Source of the DNA: Nematostella vectensis
Taxonomy: Eukaryota > Cnidaria > Anthozoa > Actiniaria > Edwardsiidae
NCBI RefSeq assembly: GCF_932526225.1
Contig: NC_064048.1
Coordinates: 8,148,515 to 8,208,514 of the forward strand
Reading direction: 5' to 3'
Length of the DNA: 60,000 nucleotides
Positions 36,401 through 46,900 of this stretch are shown in pieces. A program made the translations under genes and the position numbers. How positions within the stretch are numbered: position 1 is the first letter of the stretch; the number at the start of each line of letters is the position of its first letter. The notes under the pieces are model-generated. The model was not told the origin of the DNA. It ran no database searches and saw only the letters and a list, made by a program, of their open reading frames with translations.

Positions 36401-38791
36401 TTGTTGTGTTTATTTTGAATTTATGAATTTTTTGGGTTGTGGGTACTTCCCAAAGCCGGTACAGGCCGGTTCAGGGGTCAATGTGTTTACCAACACACCC
36501 TAAAAATCATGCTTGCCTCACTGCCTGAGAACAATGCATTTTTTGCAAGCTTAGGTGCATACAACAGTGTAGGCAAATTCTGCTTGATATACAAACAAGC
36601 CTCCTTTAAGTTATGGCTGATATTCTAACAGATAATTCTTATGTTAAAACCATTAGGGAAACCACAGGGAGCCCAAATTCTATAAAAATATTTGCCTTTA
36701 TAAATTCAAAGCAGCAGTGTCAACCCACTTTTGGTACTTTTCCTGTATATTCACCGTCAAAGTAATCTTATCACAAAACCTTGCCTGAATCTGATGTTTT
36801 CTTGGGCATTTTTTTCTAAAAAAGCTATGCATATCATCCCTATCAATGAGTCCAGTCATGTCCAAGTAAAAAAAATTCTATTTTCTAGGTTAAAGATATT
36901 CACTTGCTAGAAATGGCATATATGTGATCCAATCCACTGGTGTATGTCACAGCACAAGTCTAAAAAGGTCTAGTTATTTTGATTAAAATCTAGGGGTGGT
37001 TGATTAACCCATTGACTCCTGGCTTTTTTGGAGCTGAATTTACCAAAAACAGACTGAAAACAGATACCTCCCCCCCTATTCTGAGTTTTATACAGCCCGT
37101 CAAAGTCAAACACAGCTGCACCTAGTCAGCGGTATCCAAGCTTTCCAGCAGTGCTTTGCGGTCCCCACTTTTAATCCCTCGTCGATGTGCTGAAGCCAGC
37201 ACAAGTTGATGGTTGCTTGTATTTTTCATCAAAAATACAGCTATGAGCATATTAGGAGAGTGTCTCAGGACATCATGAAGTCTTTTGGGGCATAATTGAG
37301 TGCCTTGCTTATGGATATTTGCAAGCAAAGGTGGATTCATGATGATTTTTTCTTGTTTGGCTTTGCCCGGATGAGAAAATAATTTTCTAATGAATCACCA
37401 CAGCTCTCCTAAATGGTGTCTTTTCTGAAACCAAATTGATTGCAAAATTTTTACACTGCTATTCTGGGTCTGTATGACCTGGAATTGATTCGTTTGGCTT
37501 CGGGGTGAAAAGACTTATAAAAACCATCTGACTTTGGGGAGAGGAGTGTTGACTGGCCCTCCCCTCGTGAATTTTCCCCTGTATCTCCCAGAATGCTTTG
37601 CAATACGTAAACATATTTTCGTGGTTGTACAATCCTTCAAGGAATGGGCATTGTGTTTTGAGGCCAAGGAAATGTACCTGGAGGATCAGAATAAAGGTAT
37701 CTATTTGTGTCTTGAGCTGTGTTTGCTGATCTCTCTCCCTTGTGTGGTATTTTGAGCGTTTTATTGAGAGGGGTGATTCTGCTTTTCTCTCCTTGTTCGA
37801 TTTGAGATTTGTCAAAGAACCTGTGCTATTATTTGGCTTAAGAGTAGATGCCAGCACCTTGGTTGGATGCATATCTGCAAGACCATTTATCCCTTAGACT
37901 GATGCCTGAGTATCTTCATCTTGTTGTGTTTATTTTGAATTTATGAATTTTTTGGGTTGTGGGTACTTCCCAAAGCCGGTACAGGCCGGTTCAGGGGTCA
38001 ATGTGTTAAAATCCAGAGAAAGCAATACCACAAAATATTGGCGAATTGTTTTCTATTGCAATGCTACCCACAATTTTTATTGCAATGCTACCCACAAATA
38101 GTTTAAAGTCGAGAATTGTATGCGAAAAAAGAAAATATCGCTTTGTTGTAAGCTTTGTTGTAGGTTTCAAAAACAGCGCGCGCTCGTTAGAATGTCGCCA
38201 TACTTGATTGCGAATGCAGCGCGTGCGCACAATGCAAAAACAATTCAAAGACTAAAAAATATCTGCTTAATTTGGCAGATTTGTTTCCTTAAGTTAAATA
38301 ATCATTTGTCTACCAGGTGGAGATATAAAGATGACGGTAAAAGTTGTAACCACACAACGTTCTTCAGCAATAACTAAGAAGACATGAAAACTTGTTTAGA
38401 CCTTCATTTTGCAGTTAGAAAATAATATCTGAAGAAATAGTACATTTCTTATGTTTTTTTTCTAGAAGCACTGAATACACTGCATTTTCAGGTTTTACTT
38501 ATTTTGTGAGTTGATTTTGAAGAGCGTTGAGGTATTTGAACATAGCACTAGCATATGATGCATTAACATCATCATAAGAGTATCTCAAATCATTCGATTC
38601 AAGAGTTAGGATTAACTCAAATAAATATTATTTTTTTGGTTATAACATGTCAATTTAGTCTTTAAACATGATTATTAAAAAAAGAATTCAAACTCACCGA
38701 TTGCAGTTAGTACGATATAAATTGTCCCCAGAGCATATATCGAACGATGCAAACTTATCATCTCTAATTTCTCTGAGTTTATTTTTGTCAT
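28949..38791 (-). CDS. Secreted PAN/EGF/discoidin-domain protein gene, 8 exons
   Basis: Predicted secreted or matrix protein assembled from minus-strand exons: 38698-38791 (signal peptide), 32763-33022 (PAN/apple), 31945-32059 (Cys-rich bridge), 31336-31455, 30941-31060 and 30546-30665 (EGF), 29692-29996 and 28949-29091 (F5/8C split over two exons). Phases run 1; 1 to 0; 0 to 1; three times 1 to 1; 1 to 0; 0 to stop, all compatible. The sum is 1277 nt, one base short of 426 codons, because the last exon changes frame at an 11-base homopolymer. Domains of this kind bind glycans, matrix or other cell-surface proteins; the partner is unknown. Intron 1 (33023-38697) holds several transposons. The gene is paralogous in its EGF part to the gene at 54.4-60 kb. 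Complete start and stop are seen. Confidence 0.75.
29092..29691. other. Intron inside the discoidin domain
   Basis: 600 bp, AT-rich, with no coding or repeat structure that I recognise. Confidence 0.4.
29692..29996 (-). CDS. Exon 7: F5/8 type C (discoidin) domain, first part
   Basis: Acceptor GCTTTAG, donor AAAAG|GTAGAT, phase 1 to 0. Family marks: IPDSSFSATS near the start, WVPRINFAEYLQIDLLSVYQ (the LQIDL strand) and GNDSWSGYKEHG. It is completed by the next exon. Confidence 0.85.
30144..30222. repeat. (TA)n microsatellite, left
   Basis: About 78 bases of pure TA, 50 bases left of the palindrome at 30275-30431. Confidence 0.95.
30275..30431. mobile_element. Perfect palindrome with hammerhead-like core, flanked by TA repeats
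   Basis: Arms of about 72 bases (30278-30349 and 30358-30429) run from ATAGTGTTGGTTTGAG to GTGGTTGCCCACTCAT and are exact inverted copies around a short centre. The plus strand at 30358-30389 shows TGATGA, stem GTGG/GCAA/CCAC, GAAA, a four-pair stem ACAG/CTGT with a two-base loop, then A, the layout of a hammerhead ribozyme core. C3 is replaced by G, and there is no 5' partner for stem I. Hammerheads are known in Penelope-like elements and retrozymes, so this may be a fragment of one. Confidence 0.55.
30429..30481. repeat. (TA)n microsatellite, right
   Basis: About 52 bases of pure TA directly adjoining the palindrome. Confidence 0.95.
30546..30665 (-). CDS. Exon 6: EGF domain lacking its first cysteine
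   Basis: 120 nt, phase 1 to 1, acceptor TCTTAG, donor CAAG|GTAATA. Where its relatives read KPCDSSPC it reads KPYSSPC, as if three bases of TGTGAT were lost, and an extra Ile near the acceptor restores the length. The first disulfide cannot form. Confidence 0.8.
30742..30862 (-). pseudogene. Dead EGF exon, left cluster
   Basis: Clearly related to the EGF exons, but the donor is CAAG|GAAATT (no GT) and the frame is broken in the second half. Confidence 0.8.
30941..31060 (-). CDS. Exon 5: EGF domain
   Basis: 120 nt, phase 1 to 1. It has six cysteines (CDSIPC, ATC, YNCTC, SDC). The usual FTGSDC is FTRSDC here, a change of the conserved glycine before the last cysteine. Confidence 0.88.
31143..31259 (-). 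pseudogene. Dead EGF exon, left cluster
   Basis: EGF-exon relative with a small deletion at the TACAACTGC position and no GT donor. Confidence 0.8.
31336..31455 (-). CDS. Exon 4: EGF domain
   Basis: 120 nt, phase 1 to 1, acceptor CGTAG, donor CAAG|GTAACA. It has six cysteines in the order CGSSPC, STC, YDCTC, SDC, a standard non-calcium EGF. Confidence 0.88.
31490..31600 (-). pseudogene. Remnant copy of the F5/8C exon start
   Basis: Matches 29930-30025 (GAGAAACTGCTA, GGGTATAATAG, ACTCCGACCGGGGTA, AAAAGCAGTTAGAGTGTTGG). A piece of the discoidin exon with its upstream intron was therefore duplicated to the 5' side of the EGF cluster. Confidence 0.7.
31945..32059 (-). CDS. Exon 3: Cys-rich EGF-like bridging exon
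   Basis: Acceptor CTTCCTTCCCCAG, donor CGTG|GTAAGA, phase 0 to 1. That is exactly the phase change needed between the PAN exon and the EGF exons. It encodes NSCNCTEEYICRVNFENN followed by THRCECPKESSSGTC, six cysteines in an atypical EGF-like order. Confidence 0.75.
32060..32762. other. Intron between PAN and bridging exons
   Basis: 700 bp, AT-rich. Nothing recognised. Confidence 0.4.
32763..33022 (-). CDS. Exon 2: PAN/apple-like domain
   Basis: Acceptor CTGTTTCAG, donor GAG|GTGAGA. The 86 residues contain five cysteines in PAN spacing: TDGCKK, ETQCRIKCWFTDGC, KICNLSNSDH. It ends DFRYRSAE, as PAN domains of many cnidarian secreted proteins end before an EGF. Confidence 0.8.
33023..34080. 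other. First intron, proximal part, nothing recognised
   Basis: AT-rich. A doubled phrase GGTAACGACGCACTC/GGTAACGATGCACTC lies near 33604-33632. Confidence 0.4.
34082..34893. mobile_element. MITE-like element with GCCCCGTGCAAACTGCGC ends
   Basis: The left end AGCCCCGTGCAAACTGCGCT is inverted, with changes, at the right end (GGTGCGCCGTTTGTATAGGG). Internal GCTGGCGA and CGCCAGC motifs extend the inverted symmetry. The 75-codon frame inside is not a transposase. Confidence 0.65.
34930..35245. mobile_element. Inverted-repeat element, arms of about 58 bp
   Basis: AAGGGCGGTAGGAACATAGT...TTAGGCTAAATTGGCTGAAA is mirrored by TTTCAGCCAATTTAGCCTAA...CTATGTTTCTTCCGCCCTTG. It is non-coding, with tandem CCCGACGCTCTAGCCGAAAC inside. 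Confidence 0.75.
35486..36485. mobile_element. TTAA element, unit A1 (1000 bp)
   Basis: Same as A2 except for two single-base indels (a G near 35928, a T near 36279). Its right target site has become TTTA. The short frames inside (for example 35600-35818 minus) match no transposase I recognise. Confidence 0.8.
37008..38005. mobile_element. TTAA element, unit A2 (998 bp)
   Basis: Direct repeat of A1, TTAA on both sides. One of the two indels opens a longer 137-codon minus frame (37459-37872), which is best explained as chance. Confidence 0.8.
38698..38791 (-). CDS. Exon 1: start codon and signal peptide
   Basis: ATG at 38791-38789 with an in-frame TGA 15 bases upstream. It reads MTKINSEKLEMISLHRSIYA followed by hydrophobic LGTIYIVLTAI, then donor ATCG|GTGAGT (phase 1). 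Linking it to the PAN exon 5.7 kb away rests on phase and order. Confidence 0.65.
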
Positions 38792-40289
38792 CTTGGGCTC
38801 ACTTCATCTAGAGAACTGGTAGCCGCAACTTCACTACAAACTGACATAAACAGTTTTCAGACAGGTGTACTCAAATTTCGTCAACAATCTTTTGCTTTCG
38901 TGAAATTCTATTGAAATTGTAACCATAGATATCAATATTATAAGAATGCAAGGGTAAATTTTGATTAGTTTTAATAAAGTTGTAATAACTTTCTTTCATG
39001 ACGATTGGTAGTACGTATCTTTCTATGTAATGAAACTCCTAGCAGTTTTAAAAACATATTTGTTTTGTCTGCTCACCGCAGGGCTTCCGCGTCAATATTA
39101 TCTACTTGTTTCGGTTTTAGATTTCCCAGTATCTCGAAAATGCCTGCCTGTTACTTCAAATGCAAGAAAGGGTACAAGCTGCACATTTTCAGACACTGGG
39201 AATAAGATAGGACATGATAAGTAATGGAAATCTAAACGGAGATGAAGACGTTTTGATTTTTCAAATATTTTTTTTAATCAGCAGTGGTGCCTTTTACACA
39301 AGAGCAGTTGAACCAGGTCGAATAAACCCGTGAGGATCTCAGCGATCGAGCTGCTTACACATCATGCCACGGAATGTTCTAGAAATGTTCTAGAAAGTTC
39401 CCAAGGAGTGATTTTCCAACAATAAGGATTTTATTAATATTTAACTAGATGCTTTTAGAGCATGTACCCGGGCTTCATTGTAGAGTTACCAGAGGTTATT
39501 ATAAGCTTGCAAACATTGACTTGTCGCAATATTTTTCCATACGCACAAGTCAAGGAATTACCTTTGAGGAAACACCTCCCATGGAATTTTCAGTGCTCCT
39601 TAACTACTGGAAATTCCAGGTGTCTTCAATACCCCCTTCCCTGGAATTTCAAAAACAAAATTTTGCAACCTTAACAGGACCCTTCCACTTGGAATTTCCT
39701 GTGTTTCCATGGCGTTTTGACCCCTCACCCTCGGAATTTCCAGTTGCTTAAATAGACCCCCTATATTTGGAATCTCCAGGTCCTTGAACCCCCAGCAAAT
39801 TCTGGCTAATCCCTGGAATGTTTTGATGGTGTTTTCTAACACAATGGGCTGTCTTTGGACACCAACAAATGCAACCCGGTGGATCTAAAAGCATGGAGTG
39901 GTTACCTCTTCTGCAGGCAAAGCTTAACCTCAGGGTGCAGGGTCTGAGAGCGTGCCTTTATATTCTCTCATTTGCAGCTATGGACAGCTTAGTACCTTTA
40001 AGAGTTGGTCATTGTTTATTATCAAGTATTCAAAATAACAGGTCAATGCTTACAACTCTATCATATATATCATTTTTACAGCGGTTTCCATAAACTTGTA
40101 CAAAAAAGAGCACTAGCCAAAGTGAAGTAAAGAGAACAAGATAGAGTAATGGTGATAAGCACCTACTCTGATAAGCTGAACTGTATTCCATGGGGTCACT
40201 GGGTTATGTAAACCACTTAAAGTCCATAAACCTTTCAGAGTTGATAGACTTTGTCAATTCTTTATATTTTCATCTTCCAAATGGTACGT
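38792..40289. other. Upstream region of the secreted-protein gene
   Basis: No coding frame recognised. A loose array of GGAATTTCC/GGAAATTCC palindromic motifs lies at about 39578-39790, spaced 40-60 bases, embedded in CCCTTCC-like phrases. Confidence 0.45.
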
Positions 40290-43125
40290 GGTTCATTCAT
40301 CATGGTTGTCTCTCGAGCCGAGAAAGACGATACGTTGAATCTCATCTTATTTGTGGACACGCATGTGGCTACGCAGACCAAAGTCCGATGCACAGATGCG
40401 GTTGCAGATGGGGCATGGGACGCCAGTTGTCGGGACAGAGGCAGAAGCAGCTCGGTGACGCCGGTCACGTGCAGCCGTAAGGCGACTACGACGGTCACCC
40501 TCAAAGGACTGCACCGCATTACTTGTGAGGGCACGCCAGCAGGTTCTATTGGACGCCGCCGCCTCGAGCTGTCGAGGCAGGAGACTTGTCCATTTGAGGT
40601 TGGATTTGAGGTTGTCTTTGTACCTCTTCTTTGGGCGACCCTTCTTGCGGTAACCAGACCCTAGCTCACTGTAAAACACCTGCCGTGGAATTCTTGACTC
40701 CTCCATGCGAATGACGTGGCCAGACCAACGAAGCTGGGCTTGGAGTATCTTGGCATCAATGCTTGTGGTGTCAGCTCTGTCTAGGACTTCGGGGTTTGTA
40801 ATGCGGTCCTGCCAGCGTATGCGCATGATTGCCCGCAGAGAGCGTGTGTGGAATTGTTCCAGCTTCTTGATATGGCTACGGTACAGGGTCCAAGTCTCGC
40901 AGCCGTATAGTAGTGACGGGAGGACGATAGCATTATAAACCTTCAGCTTTGTTGACAGGCGAATGTCCTGATGTTGTAAGACTTTGGTAAGGAGTTTGCC
41001 CAATGCATGGCTCGCTTTCTGGATCCTGGCCGCAATCTCTTTGTACAGTGTGTTGTCGTTGGAGATGGTGCTGCCCAGGTACACGAATGAGTCGACATTC
41101 TTCAGCTATGTGCCATCGATGGTTATACATGGCTGCTGGGGGATACTGTCTGGTGCGGGTTGAAAGAGAACTTCCGTCTTACTGAGACTGATTGTCAGGC
41201 CGAACAACTTTGATGCTTCAGAGAACTTGTCCACGATAGTCTGTAGATGATTCTCCTGGTGAGCCATCAGCGCGCAGTCGTCGGCGAACAGGGCATCAAG
41301 TATTAGCCTTTCCATGGTCTTTGTCTTTGCCGTAAGACGTCGCAGGTCAAACAGTGAGCCGTCCAGCCGGTACCTGATGTAGACACCAAGGTCAAGGTCT
41401 CGCACAGCGTGAAGCAGTACCTTGGTGAAGAAGAGATTAAACAACACTGGAACAAGCACACAGCCTTGTTTCACACCGTTGGAGATACTGAAGCTCTCAG
41501 AGGGCTCACCATCGGACAGGACTTCACCCGTCATGTCGTCGTGGAACAGCCTAATCAAGGTTGTAAACTTTGCAGGGCATCCAAGCTTACTGAGGATAAT
41601 CCACAATGCTTCGCGGTTGACGGTGTCGAAAGCTTTGGTGAGGTCGATGAAGACTGCGTAAAGGTTCATATTCTGCTCAAGGCACTTCTCCTGGATCTGT
41701 CTTACTGCAAATACCATGTCAACTGTGCATCTACCAGGGCGGAAGCCGCACTGTGACTCAGGGAGATTTTTCTCTGCAACGGATGGAATCAGCCTGTTCA
41801 GCATGATGCGGGCGAGGATTTTTCCGGCGATCGTGAGAAGGGATATACCCCTGTGACAGGGCGACTATTGATGCATCACGTAGGTCGGCAGGCATTACTT
41901 CCTCGTCCCAGATGCTGATCAGGACGCTGTGAAAAGCGTGCAGGGCCTCATCGCTAAGGGCCTTGTACACCTCCGCTGGTATAGCGCTTGTAACAGAGAG
42001 GTAGACGTAACTTCGTCAGCCTTTCGTTGACACCTGTAGGTAAGTCTGGAAGTTCTTTCAGTAGACTTGTCCTAATAGCCAGTCCAACCCCGTGGATCCT
42101 GTCTTCGTGTGCGGCCTTCCCTTTCCAAAAGAAAGTGTAACCGCTGGTCTGTTCCGTAAGAGAACCTTCATCGGCGAGGCGGGCCTCGCTCAAAGCTGCG
42201 ATGTCGATGTTGTAGCGTGCTAGTTCTTTGGCGACTAGAGCCGTTCTCCTTTGGGGTCTTGTTATGATTCCTCCGTCCATAGGGGTACGGACATTCCATG
42301 CTCCTAAGAGTAGTTTATTTTTTCTTCTATCGCTTCGACCGCATAGATGGATGATCTGCCAGCCGCGGCTTGCTGGCCAGATGCAGTAGGGCAGGCAATG
42401 TTTAGACCACCTTTTCTAGGTCCCTCCCTTACTAGGGTGAGCAGTGCTGTCCTGAAGAGGGCTGCTCAGTCGTCATGGATGCTGCCAAACTTGTCTGCTG
42501 CCCTGGGTACAGAGAAAGAGCTGCCATCTGTCCATGGCCGCCTACGTGCAGGTTTTTGACTACAACTCCCAGTGTTCACCTCCACCTGTTGCTTTCGCCA
42601 ATCACCCATCGCCGTAGGGCTTATTGAAGAAGTAAGATGAAGAAAGATAATAAGATGAAAGTACAACGAAACCTGTGCGAGAAAGATATTATAGTGGAAA
42701 AGCCGTAGCACAGGGGCAATCCCACTCTCTCTGCCGCAGAAGCCAGAATCCAGTGGTACGAAGAGTCGTCACGGCTGGTGACTTCCTTGGCCGCAGTGTG
42801 ATGGCCGTGACGTCTTTAGTGCTCTGTCACGCCCTAAGCATTCCACGGTGCCTTGCTGCAACGCCTTCCCAGCCATTAAACCCAAAGTGGGCATTTTCTA
42901 CCTGATCCGCCATAGCAGTCTTTTCTCGGTGATTCGGGTGAGCAAATCCCTAGATGGATTGCCTACCAAGGCTAACAGGCTCCATCTGCCCAGAAGGGAA
43001 TATACCGTCCCTGGTTCGGTCCCTGGTATAACATTTTGTCTAAGACAGGTGCACCACGTGAAGGTAGTTATACAGGAATTAGGTGACCAGAGCCGTGGGG
43101 AGTATTCCCCCTAAGCACCCTAAAC
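40290..43125 (-). mobile_element. LINE retrotransposon, broken copy with C2H2-finger ORF
   Basis: From right to left on the minus strand: 5' region (about 43120-42310), endonuclease start, RT, thumb and a terminal zinc finger, ending shortly after the stop at 40347. It abuts R1 copy 3 at about 43127. Exact ends are not marked by a visible target duplication. Confidence 0.75.
40347..42300 (-). pseudogene. LINE ORF2 (endonuclease-RT-zinc finger), internally deleted
   Basis: The endonuclease part starts GAWNVRT and continues through NIDIAALSEARLADEGSLT, then breaks near 41990. The next matching piece (41970-41758) is already the region before RT, so about 200 residues are missing, and it changes frame. 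RT motifs follow: FRPGRCTVDMVFAVRQ, FIDLTKAFDTVNR, GVKQGCVL, and FADD at about 41277. An in-frame TAG lies at 41104-41106. The last part has LPSLLYGCETWTLYR and a C2H2 finger (CPICNRICASDFGLRSHMRV) before the stop. This finger-tailed LINE type is widespread in invertebrates; I do not assign a clade. Confidence 0.82.
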
Positions 43126-43126
43126 A

Positions 43127-43905
43127 CCACACGTGGTTCGTATGGACCCTATAAAACACGCGTTCGCGCGAATAACTCAAATCTGTAATATTGAGATATT
43201 TTGGTCAACCTTCGGAAAAAAGGCCTTGAACTAAAAGGCCCGGGTCCATTCATTTGTGACGTAGATCGAGATGTCAACCAAATTATATGAGAAAACATAA
43301 TGCGCGCGCTAAACCGGTTCCCGTCTTCATGTCTTAGTTATTGCTGAAGAACGTTGTGTGGTTACAACTTTATAACCGTCATCTTTATATCTAATGATTA
43401 TTTAACTTCAGGAAACAAATCTGCAAAATTTAGCAGATTGTTTTTAGATTGGTTTTAGTGAATTGTTTTTGCATTGTGTGCGCGCGCTGCATTCGCAATC
43501 AAGTATGGCGACATTTTCACGAGCGCGCGCTGTTTTTGAAACCTACAACAAAACGATATTTTCGTTATTTCGCATACAATTCTCGACTTTAAATTATTCT
43601 ACGCTTAATTGTGGGTAGCATTGCAATAGAAAACAATTCGCCAATATTTTGTGGTATTGCCGTCTCAGAATTTTAACGGATTTAAGGAAAATTAGTTGTT
43701 TCAGATTTTCCCGCCAAAACTTGGAATTATTCACTCGATACAATCTCCTTTCGTGCGGCCAGGAAAATTTTCAAAGATCTTTAGAAAATTCAAATTTCAA
43801 TCAAATTCAATTCCCTTTTTAGAATTTGATTGAAGTTTATCTATGCTTTGTTTTGGCTAGATTTATATTAATGAAAGGTTTTAAGAACTTTAAGTAGTTT
43901 CGTTA
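43127..43905 (-). repeat. Dispersed repeat family R1, copy 3
   Basis: Reverse-complement copy, longest of the three, from GGTTCGTATGGACCCTATAA (matching the copy 1 end) to AAAGGTTTTAAGAACTTTA. It keeps the uninterrupted TTAA site where copy 2 carries the 2.5-kb insertion. Confidence 0.8.
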
Positions 43906-43995
43906 GAACAAAAAATATGTACACTTAGTTCAGGAAATCGCAAAAAAATATCGTTATTTTAAAAGTAGTCTAATTTACAATATGGTTATTAGGGT

Positions 43996-46900
43996 TCTTT
44001 AATCTTTAATCTTTAATTAGGATAATTGCCCCTAGCAAGCTAATCCGGCAATGAGAAAAAAAAAAAAAAAAAAAAAAAAAAGCTGACTACAACAACGGAA
44101 TAAATAAATAAATAATAATAAATAATACATAAATAAACAGTACAATCAAGTAATAATAATGATACACAAAAAACACATTAAAAACAAATAAATAAAGCAT
44201 ACGATCATTGCAGGATTAGCTCGCTAGGCAAGGCCGCACGAAATTGTGTTACAGTTGATATATTGTTAAAGCATGATTGAGACAGTGAGTTCCAAACTGG
44301 AACAGATCTTACAACGAAAACTTGTAACAATTTACTGCTGGTGTTGGATGGTCAAACTGGAAACAATGACGGGCACTAGTCCTAGTAGCATAATTGAAGT
44401 GTCTCAGCTTAATGTCAGTGGGACAGTCAATGTTTACGTGATGAAAATTAACATTGTAAAATAACGAAATATCATTTACCACTCTACGATTTTGTAACGA
44501 TTGCCATCCTAGTTGGGCAATCATGTTTGAAACACTACTATCTCTACGATAATCGTTTGTGACAAAGCGGGCAGCGCGGCGTTGAATTGACTCGACACAG
44601 TTGATGTCCTTTTGAGTGTGTGGAGACCACGCTGGGGAGGCATATTCAGCTACAGGACGCACAAGACTAATGTAGGCTTTCTCCTTGACCTCAGCGGGAC
44701 ATGATGATAAGTTCCTCTGGAGAATGTTTAGCACCCTGTTCGCTTTCTTCTTGATCTCGTCACACTGTTTGGACCAGTTAAGACTGGGCGTGATGTAAAT
44801 GCCTAAGTACTTTTGAAACCGCACACCTTCCAGAACAGAACCACATAATGTGTAGGAACCTTGAAATGGGAAGCGCTTCAAAGTGATCGACATCACGTAG
44901 CATTTTTTAGGGGCGAATGACATCTGCCACCGTTTGGCCCATTGCTCAAGGTAATGCAGGTCTTGTTGTAAGATTGCGTAGTCGGAATGGTCATGGATGG
45001 GGCGATAGAGTACACTGTCATCAGCAAAAAGCTTCACTTGTGATTGGATACCAGATGGCATGTCATTGATGAACATTAGAAATAATATTGGTCCCAATAC
45101 AGTGCCTTGCGGCACTCCAGACAGCACAGTTGACCAGCTTGAACAGGCACCATTTACAACAACTCGTTGCCTACGGTCAATCAGAAAGTTTCTAAGCCAT
45201 ATAAGCATTTTTCCTCTGACACCATAGAACTGAGCCTTAGCAAGAAGACGTTCGTGGGGAACAGAGTCAAATGCTTTGGCGAAATCCAAAAAGATGACAT
45301 CTACTTGGCCATGAGCATTTAACACTGAGGCCCAGTCATGAATCGCTGAGACTAACTGCGTTGTACAGGAGAGACCTTTCTGAAAACCATGCTGGTGGTG
45401 TGAGATAATGCTATGTTCAGAGAGGTGGCTTGTGAGTTGTTTACATACTATATGCTCCATGACCTTGCATACGAGGGAGGTTAGGGATACCGGTCTGTAA
45501 TTCTTTGGGTCAGCTCTGTGACCCTTCTTGAAAATTGCAACAACGTTCGCATCTTTCCAGGAAGATGGCAGTTTTCCCGAGTCGTACGACTGCTGGAAGA
45601 GAGAGGCAAATATTGGCGCCAGTTCACAAGCGGCCTCTTTGAGGAGACGCGCGGGGATAGAGTCAGGTCCGCAAGCCTTGTCGGTCTGAATAAGTTGGAG
45701 TTGTTTTTGTATACCGGCCGCGGAGAAAATGATGTCTGTGACGTCCGGGAAAGGCGAGCCGTCGAGAACAGGAACATTTGTGAGATCTTCGTGTGTAAAC
45801 ACGCTATCATATTGTGCCCTTAGTGCTTCCGCTTTCGCAACGTCTGACGCGCACACATGGTTGTCCCAGAATAGGGTTGGTATTCCAAGAGAGTCAGACC
45901 GCAGGAGTTTCAAGTAGGACCACGCCCTTTTGACCCCGTGAGGTCGAGAAGTTACAGAATCGGACGCAATCCCGTTCATCACCTCATTGATGTATCTGTT
46001 ATGCTCTTCTCTTATGCGTTTACTTGCGCTGTTACGTAGATTCCGGTATGAATTTAGGTCTTTATCTTTGCCACTACGTTTTGCCTTTTTGAAAGCCCTA
46101 TCACGTTTCCTCATCAAACGTTTGACGGATGGGTTAATCCACGGCAGGTGACGTTTGCCTTTAGTCATCTTGTGGGGTATAAATCTGTCCATAACGTCTG
46201 TGATGCAGTTAGAGACATCTGACCAGTTCTCTTCAACGGACCTGTGTTGACAATCTGTAAGGTAGCCCGACGCGAAAGATAACAAATGAGACCTTAGGCC
46301 TACAAAGTCGGCTTTGTGGAACTGGTAAATTTTACGAGGAGGCTTTGGGGTATACTTTGGCGATGAGTCAATCTCAAAAAGGACAGCGCCGTGATCGCTT
46401 AGACCGGAGGTGACATGACATGCCTGGATTAAACCAGGGTATGATGAAAATACTAGATCTAGAAAACTGTCGAAGCGTGTTGGAGCCTTGGCGTGCTGTA
46501 CCAGACCGAATTTATCTGCTAGAGCAGTGAGTTCACGATCCCACGGGTGAACAGGGGGGGCAAAGACCGCCTCACCGCTTGACCAGTCAATACCTGAACA
46601 GTTAAAGTCCCCCCCTAGAATGATGTTGGGGAATCGTGGACACTTGCTGTACAGTTTGCTCAGATAGTCGTCTAACAAGTCCAGGGCATCCCGGTCGGTC
46701 GGTGGCCGGTAAAAGCTAGAGATAAAGAGCTTCTTGCGCTTCACAAGTTGAACCGAGGCGGTAATAACTTCACAGCCATCAAGAGAGAGCCCTCGTTCCT
46801 CCGCAGCCGTAAGATCCTCTCGAACAGCTATAAATACTCCCCCGCCGGAAACAGTTCTATCTTTACGGAATACCACATACTTGTCTGGAAAGACAGAATA

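Larger units (their letters stand above)
35486..38005. mobile_element. Composite TTAA-site (piggyBac-like, non-autonomous) element
   Basis: A 2.52-kb insertion flanked by TTAA at 35482-35485 and 38006-38009. It consists of A1 (35486-36485), TTTA, a 514-bp middle B (36490-37003), TTAA, and A2 (37008-38005). Each A begins CCCATTGACTCCTG and ends CAGGGGTCAATGTG, imperfect terminal inverted repeats. TTAA duplication with CCC...GGG-type ends is the hallmark of piggyBac-superfamily elements. No transposase is encoded. Confidence 0.82.
35268..38375 (+). repeat. Dispersed repeat family R1, copy 2, split by an insertion
   Basis: The R1 sequence at 35268-35485 stops at CCTTAAATCCGTTAA and resumes at 38006 with TTAAAATCCAGAG. 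The uninterrupted copy 3 reads CCTTAAATCCGTTAAAATTC, which pins the insertion to one TTAA. Confidence 0.85.

Noticed and set aside
35600-37872. Duplicate 72-, 73- and 78/137-codon frames
   Set aside because: They lie in the two copies of TTAA unit A. Identity follows from DNA identity, and a single-base indel changes one of them from 78 to 137 codons, showing no selection for the frame.
40190-41756. Plus-strand frames of up to 137 codons
   Set aside because: They are antisense shadows of the LINE RT/zinc-finger ORF.
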